A stretch of DNA of 64,000 bases from the NCBI RefSeq assembly GCF_900636825.1, contig NZ_LR134318.1, positions 248,001-312,000 on the forward strand. Reading direction: 5' to 3'. The notes below the pieces were generated by a model. The model was not told where the DNA came from and made no database searches. It saw only the letters and a program-made list of their open reading frames with translations. Within the stretch, counting starts at the first letter, position 1. Every line of letters starts with the position of its first letter. Of this stretch, positions 55,167 through 63,977 are shown piece after piece. The stretch comes from Pseudomonas fluorescens. Its GTDB lineage: Bacteria; Pseudomonadota; Gammaproteobacteria; Pseudomonadales; Pseudomonadaceae. Position numbers and translations under genes: made by a program.

Positions 55167-58079
55167 ATGCCGCTCGCCACGTTGATTCATCGCGCCAGTT
55201 TGCCCAGCCCGCAGGTGTCCGAGGCGCAGGCGCTGCAATGGCTGGCCGAACATTACGGGCTCAGCGGCACGTTACAGGCGCTGGGCAGTCAGCAGGATCT
55301 CAACTACCGCGTCGATAGCGCACGCGGGCGATTCGTGCTGAAAATCTGCCGTGGCGATTATGCTCTGGTGGAATTGCAGGCCCAGCACGCCGGGCTCAAG
55401 TATCTGGCCGAACACTCCCATGTGGCTGTGCCACGGGTGATTTCCGCGATCAATGGAGAGGATCTGTTGACGCTGGAAACCGCGGGCGAGGCGGTCCACG
55501 TGCGCCTGCTGGATTACATCGAAGGCCAGCCCCTGACCGATCTCGATCATCTTGGCCGCGACGTAGTGGCCGGGTTCGGCCGGCTCTGCGGCGAGATGGA
55601 CCTGGCACTGGCCGGTTTTGACCATCCCGGTCTCGAGCGCACTTTGCAATGGGATGCACGCCACGCCAGCGCGCTGATCACCCATTTGCTGCCGGTCATC
55701 AAGGACCCGCAGCAACGTGATCTGATCGCGGTAGTTGCCGCCAATGCCGAGCGTCGACTGCAGCCGCTGCTGGACACGCTGCCGGTGCAGGCCATTCACA
55801 TGGACATCACCGATGACAACGCGGTGTGGGCGCGTGATGCTCAGCGCCGTTGGCAGTTGCAAGGCGTGATCGATTTCGGTGATCTGGTACGCACGTGGCG
55901 TATCACCGATCTTTCGGTTACTTGCGCCGCGTTGTTGCATCACGCCGCTGGCGATCCGTTTGTCATCCTGCCGGCCGTGCAGGCGTACCACGCGGTCAAC
56001 CCGTTGCAAGCCGAAGAGTTGCAGGCATTGTGGCCATTGATCGTGACGCGGGCGGCCGTGCTGGTGCTGAGTGGCGAGCAACAGGTCAGCATCGATCCGG
56101 GCAACACCTACAGCCGCGACAATCTCACCCACGAGTGGGAAATCTTCCGCGTGGCGACGTCGGTGCCATTGGCATTGATGGAGGCGGCGATTCTCAGCGC
56201 TGTCGGTCAGACTTTGCCAGCGATCGATAGCCACGGTTTCGCGCCGCTGTTGCCCGGTCTGGTCGGGCGCGAATTTGCGCTTATCGACCTCGGCGTCTTG
56301 AGCCCGCATTTCGAGGCCGGGAACTGGGAGCAGGACGGCATTGATCAGCGCCTGTTGACCGAAGCCGCTGCGGCGCACGGCCTGGCCGCAAGCCGTTATG
56401 GTCAATACCGATTGTCGCGCACCCGCCCGGACAGCGCGGTTGAACCGGACACCTTCGCGCTGCACGTCGAACTGCGCGTACCCGACGGCACCACGGTGGC
56501 CGCACCGTTCGCTGGCGTGCTGCATGCCGCGGCAGACGGCGCGCTGTACCTCGACGGCGCGCAACTCAGTGTGCGTCTGTGGGGCGTAACACCGACGTTG
56601 CACGACGGCGCTGCCGTTAACCAGAGTCAGACACTGGGCGCGGTGGACGGCCCGTTGCGCGTGCAGTTATGCCGCGAGCCAGCCGTACAGGCGCCGTTGT
56701 TCTGCACGCCGACGCAGGCGCCAGCATGGCAGGCAGTGTGTCCATCACCGGCGGCGCTTCTTGGCCTGGCTTGCGATGCCGAGCCGGAACTGGATGCGCA
56801 AACCTTGCTCGAACGCCGGGACGCCAGTTTTGCCCGCACGCAAAAACACTATTACGTCGATCCGCCGCGCATCGAACGCGGCTGGCGCAATCATCTGATC
56901 GACATGCAAGGCCGTTCCTATCTCGACATGCTCAACAATGTTGCGGTGCTGGGCCACGGCCACCCGCGCATGGCCGCCGTTGCTGCGCGGCAGTGGTCGC
57001 TGCTCAACACCAACTCACGTTTCAACTACGCGGCGGTGGCGGAGTTTTCCGAGCGATTGCTGAAGCTGGCGCCGGAGGGGATGGATCGCGTGTTTCTGGT
57101 CAATAGCGGCAGCGAGGCCAATGACTTGGCGATTCGGCTGGCGTGGGCCTACAGCGGCGGGCGCGACATGATCAGCGTGCTCGAGGCCTACCATGGCTGG
57201 ACGGTCGGCGCTGATGCGGTGTCGACCTCGATCGCCGACAACCCGAAAGCCCTGGAGAGCCGTCCGGACTGGGTGCATCCAGTGACGGCCCCGAATACCT
57301 ATCGCGGCGAATTCCGTGGCCTCGATTCGGCGCCGGATTACATGCGCAGTGTGCAGCATCATTTGCAACGGCTCGCCGAGCAAAAGCGCCAACTCGCCGG
57401 GTTCATCTGCGAGCCGGTGTACGGCAACGCCGGCGGTATTTCATTGCCGCCGGGCTATCTGCAACAGGTTTATTCCCTCATCCGCGCGCAGGGCGGGGTC
57501 TGCATCGCAGACGAAGTGCAGGTCGGTTACGGCCGTATGGGGAAATTCTTCTGGGGTTTCGAAGATCAAGGCGTGGTGCCAGACATCATCACCATGGCCA
57601 AGGGCATGGGCAACGGCCAGCCGCTGGGCGCGGTGATTACTCGCCGGGAAATTGCCGAGGCGCTGGAAGCCGAGGGCTACTTCTTTTCCTCGGCGGGCGG
57701 CAGTCCGGTGAGCTGCCAGATCGGCATGGCGGTGCTGGATGTGATGGAGGAGGAAAAGCTCTGGGAAAACGCGCAAGTGGTCGGCGGCCACTTCAAGGCG
57801 CGCCTCGAAGGTTTGATCGATAAACATCCGCTGGTGGGCGCGGTGCATGGTTCAGGTTTCTATCTGGGGCTTGAATTGATCCGTAATCGCCAGACGCTGG
57901 AACCGGCGACCGAAGAGACTGCTTTGCTGTGCGATCGCTTGCGCGAACTGGGAATCTTCATGCAGCCGACAGGCGATGATCTCAACATTCTGAAGATCAA
58001 ACCGCCGATGGTGACGTCGCGCGGCAGCGTGGATTTCTTCGTCGATATTCTTGATCGGGTGCTCGAAGAAGGGCTGTAG
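55167..58079 (+). CDS. Kinase / M23-like / class III aminotransferase fusion
   Basis: 970 residues. Residues ~30-330 are an aminoglycoside/choline-kinase type fold (ATP-lysine region RFVLKICRGDY; catalytic loop IHMDITDDNAVW; VIDFGDLVRT). Residues ~370-500 resemble a peptidase-M23-type beta domain (LRVPDGTTVAAPFAGVLH), with no metal-binding pair seen, so probably not an active peptidase. Residues ~545-970 are a class III PLP aminotransferase (GSEANDLAIRLAW; ADEVQVGYGRMG; probable PLP lysine in ITMAKGMGNGQ). Similar enzymes act as phospho-lyases on small amino-alcohol phosphates (ethanolamine or hydroxylysine type). The kinase plus PLP domains would phosphorylate then eliminate. Divergent from rfbC, upstream of aguA. 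Confidence 0.85.
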   Translation: MPLATLIHRASLPSPQVSEAQALQWLAEHYGLSGTLQALGSQQDLNYRVDSARGRFVLKICRGDYALVELQAQHAGLKYLAEHSHVAVPRVISAINGEDLLTLETAGEAVHVRLLDYIEGQPLTDLDHLGRDVVAGFGRLCGEMDLALAGFDHPGLERTLQWDARHASALITHLLPVIKDPQQRDLIAVVAANAERRLQPLLDTLPVQAIHMDITDDNAVWARDAQRRWQLQGVIDFGDLVRTWRITDLSVTCAALLHHAAGDPFVILPAVQAYHAVNPLQAEELQALWPLIVTRAAVLVLSGEQQVSIDPGNTYSRDNLTHEWEIFRVATSVPLALMEAAILSAVGQTLPAIDSHGFAPLLPGLVGREFALIDLGVLSPHFEAGNWEQDGIDQRLLTEAAAAHGLAASRYGQYRLSRTRPDSAVEPDTFALHVELRVPDGTTVAAPFAGVLHAAADGALYLDGAQLSVRLWGVTPTLHDGAAVNQSQTLGAVDGPLRVQLCREPAVQAPLFCTPTQAPAWQAVCPSPAALLGLACDAEPELDAQTLLERRDASFARTQKHYYVDPPRIERGWRNHLIDMQGRSYLDMLNNVAVLGHGHPRMAAVAARQWSLLNTNSRFNYAAVAEFSERLLKLAPEGMDRVFLVNSGSEANDLAIRLAWAYSGGRDMISVLEAYHGWTVGADAVSTSIADNPKALESRPDWVHPVTAPNTYRGEFRGLDSAPDYMRSVQHHLQRLAEQKRQLAGFICEPVYGNAGGISLPPGYLQQVYSLIRAQGGVCIADEVQVGYGRMGKFFWGFEDQGVVPDIITMAKGMGNGQPLGAVITRREIAEALEAEGYFFSSAGGSPVSCQIGMAVLDVMEEEKLWENAQVVGGHFKARLEGLIDKHPLVGAVHGSGFYLGLELIRNRQTLEPATEETALLCDRLRELGIFMQPTGDDLNILKIKPPMVTSRGSVDFFVDILDRVLEEGL

Positions 58080-58137
58080 TCATCCGCATAGGTAAATGTG
58101 CGGCGTTAGTTCGATTTGTATCGGGTTTAATAAACAA

Positions 58138-58182
58138 TATTTAGACAGAATGCATTTTTTCGGATTCTAAATACGATATTTA
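58138..58182. promoter_or_regulatory. TATTTA half-site cluster upstream of aguA
   Basis: TATTTA at 58138-58143 and a perfect dyad TAAATACGATATTTA at 58168-58182 in an AT-rich stretch ~60-100 bases before aguA; a likely operator or UP region. Confidence 0.4.
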
Positions 58183-58242
58183 TCGGTTATAAAGTCGCCA
58201 TCGCTTTAAAAGCCTTCGACGGTTCCCAGGAGTCCTGATTTC

Positions 58243-59349
58243 ATGACCACTTTGAAGAGTACACCGCGCGCTGACGGTTTCTACATGCCAGCCGAATGGG
58301 CGCCGCAGACGCAGATCTGGATGATCTGGCCAGAGCGTCCGGACAACTGGCGTCTGGGTGGCAAACCGGCGCAAGCCGCTCACGCCGCTGTGGCCAAAGC
58401 CATCGCCCGTTTCGAACCGGTGACCGTTGCGGTCTCCGCCGGCCAATACGAAAACGCCCGTGCACGTCTCGATGTGCCGAATATTCGTGTGGTGGAAATG
58501 TCCAGCGACGACGCTTGGGTTCGCGACAGTGGCCCGACGTTTGTCATCAACAACAACGGTGAACTACGCGGTGTGAATTGGGATTTCAATGCCTGGGGCG
58601 GCTTCGATGGCGGCTTGTACGCGCCTTGGAATCGCGACTCGCAGGTCGGTGGCAAGATCTTGGAGATCGAGCGCACCCCGCGTTACCGCACCGAAGGTTT
58701 TGTGCTCGAAGGTGGCTCGATTCACGTCGATGGCGAAGGCACGCTGATCACCACCGAAGAATGCCTGCTCAACCGCAATCGCAACCCGCATCTGAGCCGC
58801 GAGCAGATTGAAGCGGTACTCAGCGCCAATCTGTCTGTGGATAAGATCATCTGGCTGCCGGACGGTTTATTCAACGACGAGACCGACGGCCATGTGGATA
58901 ACTTCTGCTGCTATGTGCGCCCGGGCGAAGTACTGCTGGCCTGGACTGACGATCCGCAGGATCCGAACTACCCACGCTGCCAGGCCGCGATGAACGTGGT
59001 GCAAAGCAGCACCGACGCCAAGGGTCGCCCGTTCACGGTGCATAAAATGCCGATTCCGGGGCCGCTGTACGCGACCGAAGAAGAATGTGCGGGTGTCGAT
59101 CCGGTCGACGGCTCGCAGGAGCGCAATCCGTCTGTGCGTCTGGCCGGTTCTTACGTGAATTTCCTGATCGTCAACGGCGGCATCATCGCGCCAAGCTTCG
59201 ACGATCCGATGGATGCTCCGGCCAAGGAAATCCTGCAGAAGCTGTTCCCGCAGCACGAAGTGGTGATGGTGCCGGGGCGCGAACTGTTACTGGGTGGCGG
59301 CAATATCCACTGCCTTACCCAACAGCAGCCAGCGCCGCACAAAGAGTGA
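58243..59349 (+). CDS. aguA: Agmatine deiminase
   Basis: 368 residues. Guanidino-modifying fold: [11 protein letters not shown] near residue 28, [53 protein letters not shown], and catalytic cysteine in [13 protein letters not shown] near the C-terminus. It converts agmatine to N-carbamoylputrescine and ammonia. CAGGAG precedes the ATG. No aguB is adjacent; a hairpin terminator follows. Confidence 0.95.
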   Translation: MTTLKSTPRADGFYMPAEWAPQTQIWMIWPERPDNWRLGGKPAQAAHAAVAKAIARFEPVTVAVSAGQYENARARLDVPNIRVVEMSSDDAWVRDSGPTFVINNNGELRGVNWDFNAWGGFDGGLYAPWNRDSQVGGKILEIERTPRYRTEGFVLEGGSIHVDGEGTLITTEECLLNRNRNPHLSREQIEAVLSANLSVDKIIWLPDGLFNDETDGHVDNFCCYVRPGEVLLAWTDDPQDPNYPRCQAAMNVVQSSTDAKGRPFTVHKMPIPGPLYATEEECAGVDPVDGSQERNPSVRLAGSYVNFLIVNGGIIAPSFDDPMDAPAKEILQKLFPQHEVVMVPGRELLLGGGNIHCLTQQQPAPHKE

Positions 59350-59418
59350 GTTGAGTCGTAACAGACTGAACGGGTTGATAAATCCGCCAGGCAAATGATT
59401 TCTTCGCTCGACATTGCC

Positions 59419-59452
59419 AGAAGCCCGCAGCCCGTCAGGACTGCGGGCTTCT
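59419..59452 (+). terminator. Intrinsic terminator after aguA
   Basis: AGAAGCCCGCAG / CTGCGGGCTTCT, perfect twelve-base arms around a ten-base loop, then CTTTG-type weak T run. Confidence 0.88.
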
Positions 59453-59595
59453 TTGTATCCACTTGTCGACAAACGCGGTGTATTGGCATAGCTCTTGTAT
59501 TCATCACCCCGCACTAGGGACGGGAAAGAACCTCAACAGTTCTGTCATAAACCTTGGATAACGTAGCCGCTCACGAATGGGGAGAGAGCGCTGAG

Positions 59596-59808
59596 ATGAA
59601 CGCCGAAATGAACGTAGTCAGCGAGCGGACTTTGCATCCCATGGCCGTCAACGGCGAATCGCTCCATAGGGTTGCGCACTGGTTGAAATCCAATGGAACG
59701 CGTCAGATCAGGGAACCTGATCCGCGCCGGATGATGATCGAGCGCTACCCCGCTGGCCTGTTCAGCGAAGCCGAACTGGAAGCGTTGTGGGATGTGATGG
59801 AAGGATAA
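59596..59808 (+). CDS. Small protein of unknown function
   Basis: 70 residues from ATG 59596 (MNAEMNVVSERT), with GGGAGAGAG upstream; a frame-continuous reading from TTG 59554 is less likely. Acidic C-terminus (FSEAELEALWDVMEG). Soluble, no motif recognised. Between two terminators, so an independent unit. A sigma-54-like TTGGCATAGCTCTTGTAT at 59483-59500 lacks the invariant GC at -12. Confidence 0.6.
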   Translation: MNAEMNVVSERTLHPMAVNGESLHRVAHWLKSNGTRQIREPDPRRMMIERYPAGLFSEAELEALWDVMEG

Positions 59809-59828
59809 GAAGAACAACAGGGATTGGT

Positions 59829-59860
59829 AAAAGCGCTGCCGGGATGGCGGCGCTTTTTTT
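59829..59860 (+). terminator. Intrinsic terminator after the small ORF
   Basis: AAAGCGCTGCC / GGCGGCGCTTT, short loop, seven Ts. Confidence 0.88.
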
Positions 59861-59890
59861 ATGCACGGATAAACACACATCACCAGTCAT

Positions 59891-59914
59891 TGTGGGAGCG
59901 AGCCTGCTCCCACA
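59891..59914. repeat. Single short REP-like palindrome (family B)
   Basis: TGTGGGAGCGAGCCTGCTCC then CACA: nearly self-complementary 24 bases. Confidence 0.7.
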
Positions 59915-60050
59915 GGTTTTTGCAGATATAGAAGGCGTCTGCTGCCAATCAAGATAAAACTCCCTGCATAAGCGCTGCTTTCTGCAATCGCCCGGCAGAA
60001 AATTTAAGTTTCTTAGACGTTTTTTGCCTATTTAAAGACGATTCTTGAAA

Positions 60051-60080
60051 TTGACACATTATTGAAGGCGCGGCTACGAT
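60051..60080 (+). promoter_or_regulatory. Sigma-70 type promoter upstream of the porin
   Basis: TTGACA at 60051-60056, 18 bases, then TACGAT at 60075-60080. Transcription would begin near 60087, giving a ~160-base porin leader that crosses the hairpin at 60128-60163. Confidence 0.55.
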
Positions 60081-60127
60081 TCGGCCCAACGCCTGTGGCT
60101 AACCGCCATGACTCAAAATAAGGAGCA

Positions 60128-60163
60128 GGCCCGCTGTGACATTAATGTCGGCGGGTCTTTTTG
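60128..60163 (+). terminator. Leader terminator / attenuator before the porin
   Basis: GGCCCGC, then GTGACATTAATGTC, then GGCGGGTC followed by five Ts. The inner GACATTAATGTC is a perfect palindrome. It sits between the promoter and the start codon, so it must be read through for the porin to be made, or it ends a ~75-base RNA. Confidence 0.6.
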
Positions 60164-60245
60164 TTTCGGGGTGAAAAGAAGAGTGCAAAAGCGCCGTTTC
60201 AGCCGTTCGACACAGCGCGTTTCAACCCGTAATAAGGAAAACAAA

Positions 60246-61532
60246 ATGTTGAACAAGCGTATCAGTCTGATCGCACTGGGGATGTTGAGTGCAACACAGG
60301 CCATGGCTAACGACCAGGCCGATTCCAAGGGTTTCGTTGAAGACAGCAGCCTGAAAGTGCTGTTGCGTAACGCCTACATCAATCGTGATTACAAAGACGG
60401 CAACGACGACAAGGCCGAGTGGGGCCAAGCGGCCATCGGCACGTTCTCGTCGGGCTTCACTCAAGGCACCGTAGGCGTGGGTGTGGACGCCTTCGGTCTG
60501 TACGCACTGCGTCTGGATGGCGGCCAAGGTCGCATCGGCGCTGGTGGCATCGACTTCTTCAAGCGGGAGAATGACGGTAGCGCGGCGCATGACCTGGCCA
60601 AGGGCGGCGCGGCGGTAAAATTCCGCGTCTCCAATACCGTGCTGACCTACGGTGATCAGATGCCGGCCCTGCCGGTGCTGAGCTACGACAACGTGCGTCT
60701 GCTGCCGGAAAGCTACACCGGCACTTTGATCACTTCCCGTGAGATCAAAGGTCTGGAACTGAACGCCGGTCGTTTCACTGCCGAATCGCGCAAAAGCGAT
60801 GAAGGTCGTGACAGCGGCGGTCTGAAGTCGATCAACGTGTTGGGCGGCAGCTACCAGTTCACCGAAAACTTCAAAGGTGCGTTGTACGCGTCGGACGTCG
60901 AAGACGTGTTGAAGAAGCAATACGTGAACGCCAACTATGTATTGCCGTTCAACAAGGATCAGTCGCTGACCTTGGATTTCAACGGTTATCGCACCAAGCT
61001 GGACAATTCCTACGTCCGCGAAAACGGTGTCACTGGCGACGACAACAAGATCTGGAGCCTGGCCGCGACTTTCGCTACCGGCCCACACTCGTTCACCGTG
61101 GCGCATCAGCGTTCTACCGGCGACAGCAACCTGGGTTATGCCTACGGCGGCTATCAGAAAGATCAGGGTCGTGTCGGCGACGGTGGCAACTCCATCTACC
61201 TGGCTAACTCTTACTGGTCGGACTTCAACGCTGAAGACGAACGCAGCTGGCAGCTGGGCTACGGCCTGGACTTCGGCGCCTTTGGCGTGCCGGGTCTGAG
61301 CTACAACTTCGCTTACGTGCGTGGCGATAACATCACCACTTCCACCAGCGAAGGCGGGACCGAGCGCGAAATTTTCAACCAGGTCAAATACGTCGTGCAA
61401 AGTGGCCCGGCCAAAGACCTCAGCGTGAAACTGCGTAGCTCGATCCTGCGTGTATCGCAGAAGTCCAGCGAGTACAACGTCAGCGGTAACGAACTGCGCG
61501 TGTTCGTGGATTACCCGATCAACATCTTCTGA
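60246..61532 (+). CDS. OprD-family outer-membrane porin
   Basis: 428 residues from ATG 60246 (MLNKRISLIALGMLS), with AAGGA eight bases upstream. Signal peptide cut after ATQAMA. The chain is OprD type: GFVEDSSLKVLLRNAYINRD near the N-terminus, WGQAAIGTFSSGFTQGTVGVG, repeated amphipathic strands, and a terminal aromatic (PINIF) as in outer-membrane proteins. It forms a substrate-specific channel for basic amino acids or small carboxylates; the exact cargo is unknown. Proximity to aguA hints at basic compounds (weak). Confidence 0.92.
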   Translation: MLNKRISLIALGMLSATQAMANDQADSKGFVEDSSLKVLLRNAYINRDYKDGNDDKAEWGQAAIGTFSSGFTQGTVGVGVDAFGLYALRLDGGQGRIGAGGIDFFKRENDGSAAHDLAKGGAAVKFRVSNTVLTYGDQMPALPVLSYDNVRLLPESYTGTLITSREIKGLELNAGRFTAESRKSDEGRDSGGLKSINVLGGSYQFTENFKGALYASDVEDVLKKQYVNANYVLPFNKDQSLTLDFNGYRTKLDNSYVRENGVTGDDNKIWSLAATFATGPHSFTVAHQRSTGDSNLGYAYGGYQKDQGRVGDGGNSIYLANSYWSDFNAEDERSWQLGYGLDFGAFGVPGLSYNFAYVRGDNITTSTSEGGTEREIFNQVKYVVQSGPAKDLSVKLRSSILRVSQKSSEYNVSGNELRVFVDYPINIF

Positions 61533-61560
61533 TGCCTGATCGAGTGTAAGAAATGTGAGA

Positions 61561-61589
61561 AAAGCCCCGACTGGTTCGGGGTTTTTTTT
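61561..61589 (+). terminator. Intrinsic terminator after the porin
   Basis: AAAGCCCCGA / TTCGGGGTTT with a CTGG loop and eight Ts, ~30 bases after the porin stop. Confidence 0.93.
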
Positions 61590-61764
61590 CGACGGTTTTT
61601 TGCTCGAAACCAGAAAAAACCTGTGTTTTTGTAATGTAAAAGTTGTTTTCAGGGCGCTTCGAGTGTCGTTTCAAACAGGGCTTCAAATGCCTGAAATTCT
61701 TTCTCATGGACGCAAATTCTCCACCTAATAGATTAGGCCGCTCAATGCAGCGGAGAATCTGGTA

Positions 61765-62511
61765 ATGATCGTTTTGAACAGAGAAGTGGGCGAATCGCTA
61801 CGGCGCGACAAATATGTCAACGTCCAGGGTGGTGACTTCAATCTCTACGGTCATTTTGCCGACTTCGTCAGACTGACCAAGAGTTGGGAAAATATGGAAC
61901 CTGACAGTTATTACGGTCAGGCCGAAGCTGGCATGCGCTACCGCCGCTACAGCGACTTCGAGTACAACCCGAAGACGCGTGAGTTAAAGCAACTCGAGCA
62001 CCGCGCGTATGTGCAATCAAAAGAAAACAACGCCTATGTCGGTGGTCTGGTGCGGCACTTCCAGGACTTCTCTGAGGAAGTGATCAGTTCGCCAGTGATG
62101 CGCAGCCTGATCGACACCGATTTTGAAGTGTACAAAAGCGTGCTGCCGGAAGAGCTGCACGATGAAATCTGGCAATGCCAGATTCATCAGATCCGAATCG
62201 AGATCAAACCGGGCAAGCAACTTGAAATCACCCCTGAAGGCATTCACTGCGACGGCTATCCGTTCAGCGGCGTGCACTTCTGGGGGCGCAACAACGTCGC
62301 GGGTGCGGAGAGCCGTTTGTACGATATTCACAAGCACCAGCTGGCGGCGACTACGTACGAAGAAATTCTCGACACCACCTACTTCCTCGACCGCGACATG
62401 CGCCACTACGTGACCCCGGCGCGCAACACCCATACCCATGCGATGGCCTATCGGCAGATTCTGGCTATTTCCTTCTCGCGGCCCGGGACCGCTTTCGACA
62501 TTGTTCGCTAA
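61765..62511 (+). CDS. 2-oxoglutarate/Fe(II) dioxygenase (IDO/BsmA type)
   Basis: 248 residues. The family core is visible: H161-x-D163 in IHCDGYPFSGVHFWGRNN, the VAGAESRLYD strand after it, third ligand H214 in DMRHYVTPAR and 2-oxoglutarate arginine 230 in AYRQILAISF. Relatives hydroxylate free branched-chain or sulfur amino acids (L-isoleucine dioxygenase). The amino acid used here is not decided. First gene of an operon with a GNAT enzyme and AzlC/AzlD, so the hydroxylated product is probably acetylated and/or exported (inference). Confidence 0.85.
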   Translation: MIVLNREVGESLRRDKYVNVQGGDFNLYGHFADFVRLTKSWENMEPDSYYGQAEAGMRYRRYSDFEYNPKTRELKQLEHRAYVQSKENNAYVGGLVRHFQDFSEEVISSPVMRSLIDTDFEVYKSVLPEELHDEIWQCQIHQIRIEIKPGKQLEITPEGIHCDGYPFSGVHFWGRNNVAGAESRLYDIHKHQLAATTYEEILDTTYFLDRDMRHYVTPARNTHTHAMAYRQILAISFSRPGTAFDIVR

Positions 62512-62968
62512 TCAGATCACCCCAATCGATGGCGTCGAATGCTCGACGCCAGTGGTGCTGCGCCGCGCCACGGCCAAGGATGCGCAACGCATGGAGCGCT
62601 TCTTCCGCCAGTTCGACGAAGTGTCCTTCTGCGAATGGCAGGACGCCAAGTGCCTGCGCGGCGTGTTGATCCAGAAAACCACGACGGCCTATCTCGCCTT
62701 CGACGTCGCCGGCGAAATCGTCGGCGCGGTGCTGGGTGGCATGCTCGGCAGTCGCGGCACGATCAATCATCTGGCCGTCAGCCCGCGCTATCGCAGCCAA
62801 GGGGTCGGTCAACGTCTGGTTGAAGCGGCGTCATCCGACATGAAGCGCGTCGGTGTGTTGCGGATGTTTCTGTTCGTCGACGATGCTAACCTCGCGGGCC
62901 AGCGTTTTTGGACTGCCCAAGGTTTTTGCGAGCCCCATGGCGAACGGACATTTGAGAGGGATCTATGA
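62501..62968 (+). CDS. GNAT-family N-acetyltransferase
   Basis: 155 residues if started at TTG 62501; an ATG at 62438 is further inside the dioxygenase gene, and neither has a strong ribosome site. Acetyl-CoA binding motif A is INHLAVSPRYRSQGVGQRLV with the R-x2-G-x-G type loop; the C-terminal MFLFVDDANLAGQRFWTAQG is typical. It overlaps the dioxygenase by 11 bases and its TGA overlaps azlC (ATGA). Likely acetylates an amino acid. Confidence 0.82.
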   Translation: MFANQITPIDGVECSTPVVLRRATAKDAQRMERFFRQFDEVSFCEWQDAKCLRGVLIQKTTTAYLAFDVAGEIVGAVLGGMLGSRGTINHLAVSPRYRSQGVGQRLVEAASSDMKRVGVLRMFLFVDDANLAGQRFWTAQGFCEPHGERTFERDL

Positions 62969-63681
62969 ATGAAAGGTCCGGCAGTGCGCCGCTGATGGTC
63001 ACCCATCAGCCGTCGCGCACGTTTGCCGAAGCCAGCCCGGTGGTCGCCGGCTACTTCACGGTGTCATTCGTGTTCGGGCTGATGGCCGTCAACGCCGGGT
63101 TGCCGATGTGGCTGCCGGTGGCGATGTGCTTGTTCGTGTATGCCGGCGCATCGCAATTCGCCGCGCTGGCGCTGATCTCCAGCGGTGCCTCGTTGACCAC
63201 CATTGTGCTGACCACGTTTCTGATCAACGCGCGGCACATGCTGATGTCGGTGTACATGGCCAAGGCCCTGCGCGCGCTGGGTTTGAGCCGCATGGAGCGT
63301 TGGGCGTACGCCGGTGGCCTGACCGATGAATCCTTTGCGTTCCACAGCGTCAAGCTCGGCACCGGCGCACCAGTCAACGTGCGCTATCTGATCGGTTTCA
63401 ACCTGTTCTGCCACACCTCGTGGGTGCTCGGCGGTTTGCTTGGCGCGGTCTGCGCGCAGTACGCGGCGCACCTGATCAAATATCAGCTCGACTACGCACT
63501 GACGGCGATGATGCTCTACGTGCTGGTGTCGCTGTGCAACACGCGCAACAAACTCATCGCCGCCGGGGCCGCGGTGATTTGCATGGGCGCACTGAGCCTG
63601 GTCGGCAGCTCGCCATTCAACGTATTCATCGCCACGTTTGTGGGCTGCGGAGTGGGTGTATGCCTGACCAAACGTTCCTGA
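62965..63681 (+). CDS. azlC: AzlC-family amino-acid exporter subunit
   Basis: 238 residues with about seven hydrophobic segments; family features GYFTVSFVFGLMAVNAGLP, FVYAGASQFAALALI, INARHMLMSVYM and GGLTDESFAFH. With AzlD it exports branched-chain or related amino acids. ATG 62965 overlaps the GNAT stop by four bases. Confidence 0.92.
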   Translation: MNERSGSAPLMVTHQPSRTFAEASPVVAGYFTVSFVFGLMAVNAGLPMWLPVAMCLFVYAGASQFAALALISSGASLTTIVLTTFLINARHMLMSVYMAKALRALGLSRMERWAYAGGLTDESFAFHSVKLGTGAPVNVRYLIGFNLFCHTSWVLGGLLGAVCAQYAAHLIKYQLDYALTAMMLYVLVSLCNTRNKLIAAGAAVICMGALSLVGSSPFNVFIATFVGCGVGVCLTKRS

Positions 63682-63977
63682 TTCTGGTGGTCGCGCTGAT
63701 GATGGCCGTGACCTTCCTGCCTCGCGCATTGCCGCTGCAGGTCAACACCGAACACTGGCCGCCGTTTATCGCGCGGGCGCTCGAATATCTGCCAGTGGCG
63801 ATCGTTGCTGCCATCAGCCTGACACCCTTGTTAGTCAAGGACCGGCAGATACAGCTCGATCGCCCGGAATTCTATGCCGCGATTCCGACGCTGTTATGTG
63901 CGTATTTCAGCAAAAACCTCTTTCTCAGTGTGGCGGTTGGGACGGCTGCGTACATTGCGCTCGGCTCGTTCATGTAA
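63660..63977 (+). CDS. azlD: AzlD-family amino-acid exporter subunit
   Basis: 105 residues from ATG 63660 (MPDQTFLILVVALMMAVTFL). Three hydrophobic segments, with TFLPRALPLQ and EYLPVAIVAAISLTPLL of the AzlD family. It overlaps the end of azlC by 22 bases. Completes the dioxygenase-GNAT-azlCD operon; the window ends 23 bases later. Confidence 0.92.
   Translation: MPDQTFLILVVALMMAVTFLPRALPLQVNTEHWPPFIARALEYLPVAIVAAISLTPLLVKDRQIQLDRPEFYAAIPTLLCAYFSKNLFLSVAVGTAAYIALGSFM

Noticed and set aside
59483..59500. Sigma-54 promoter before the 70-residue small gene
   Set aside because: TTGGCATAGCTCTTGTAT has the -24 GG but GT in place of the required GC at -12.
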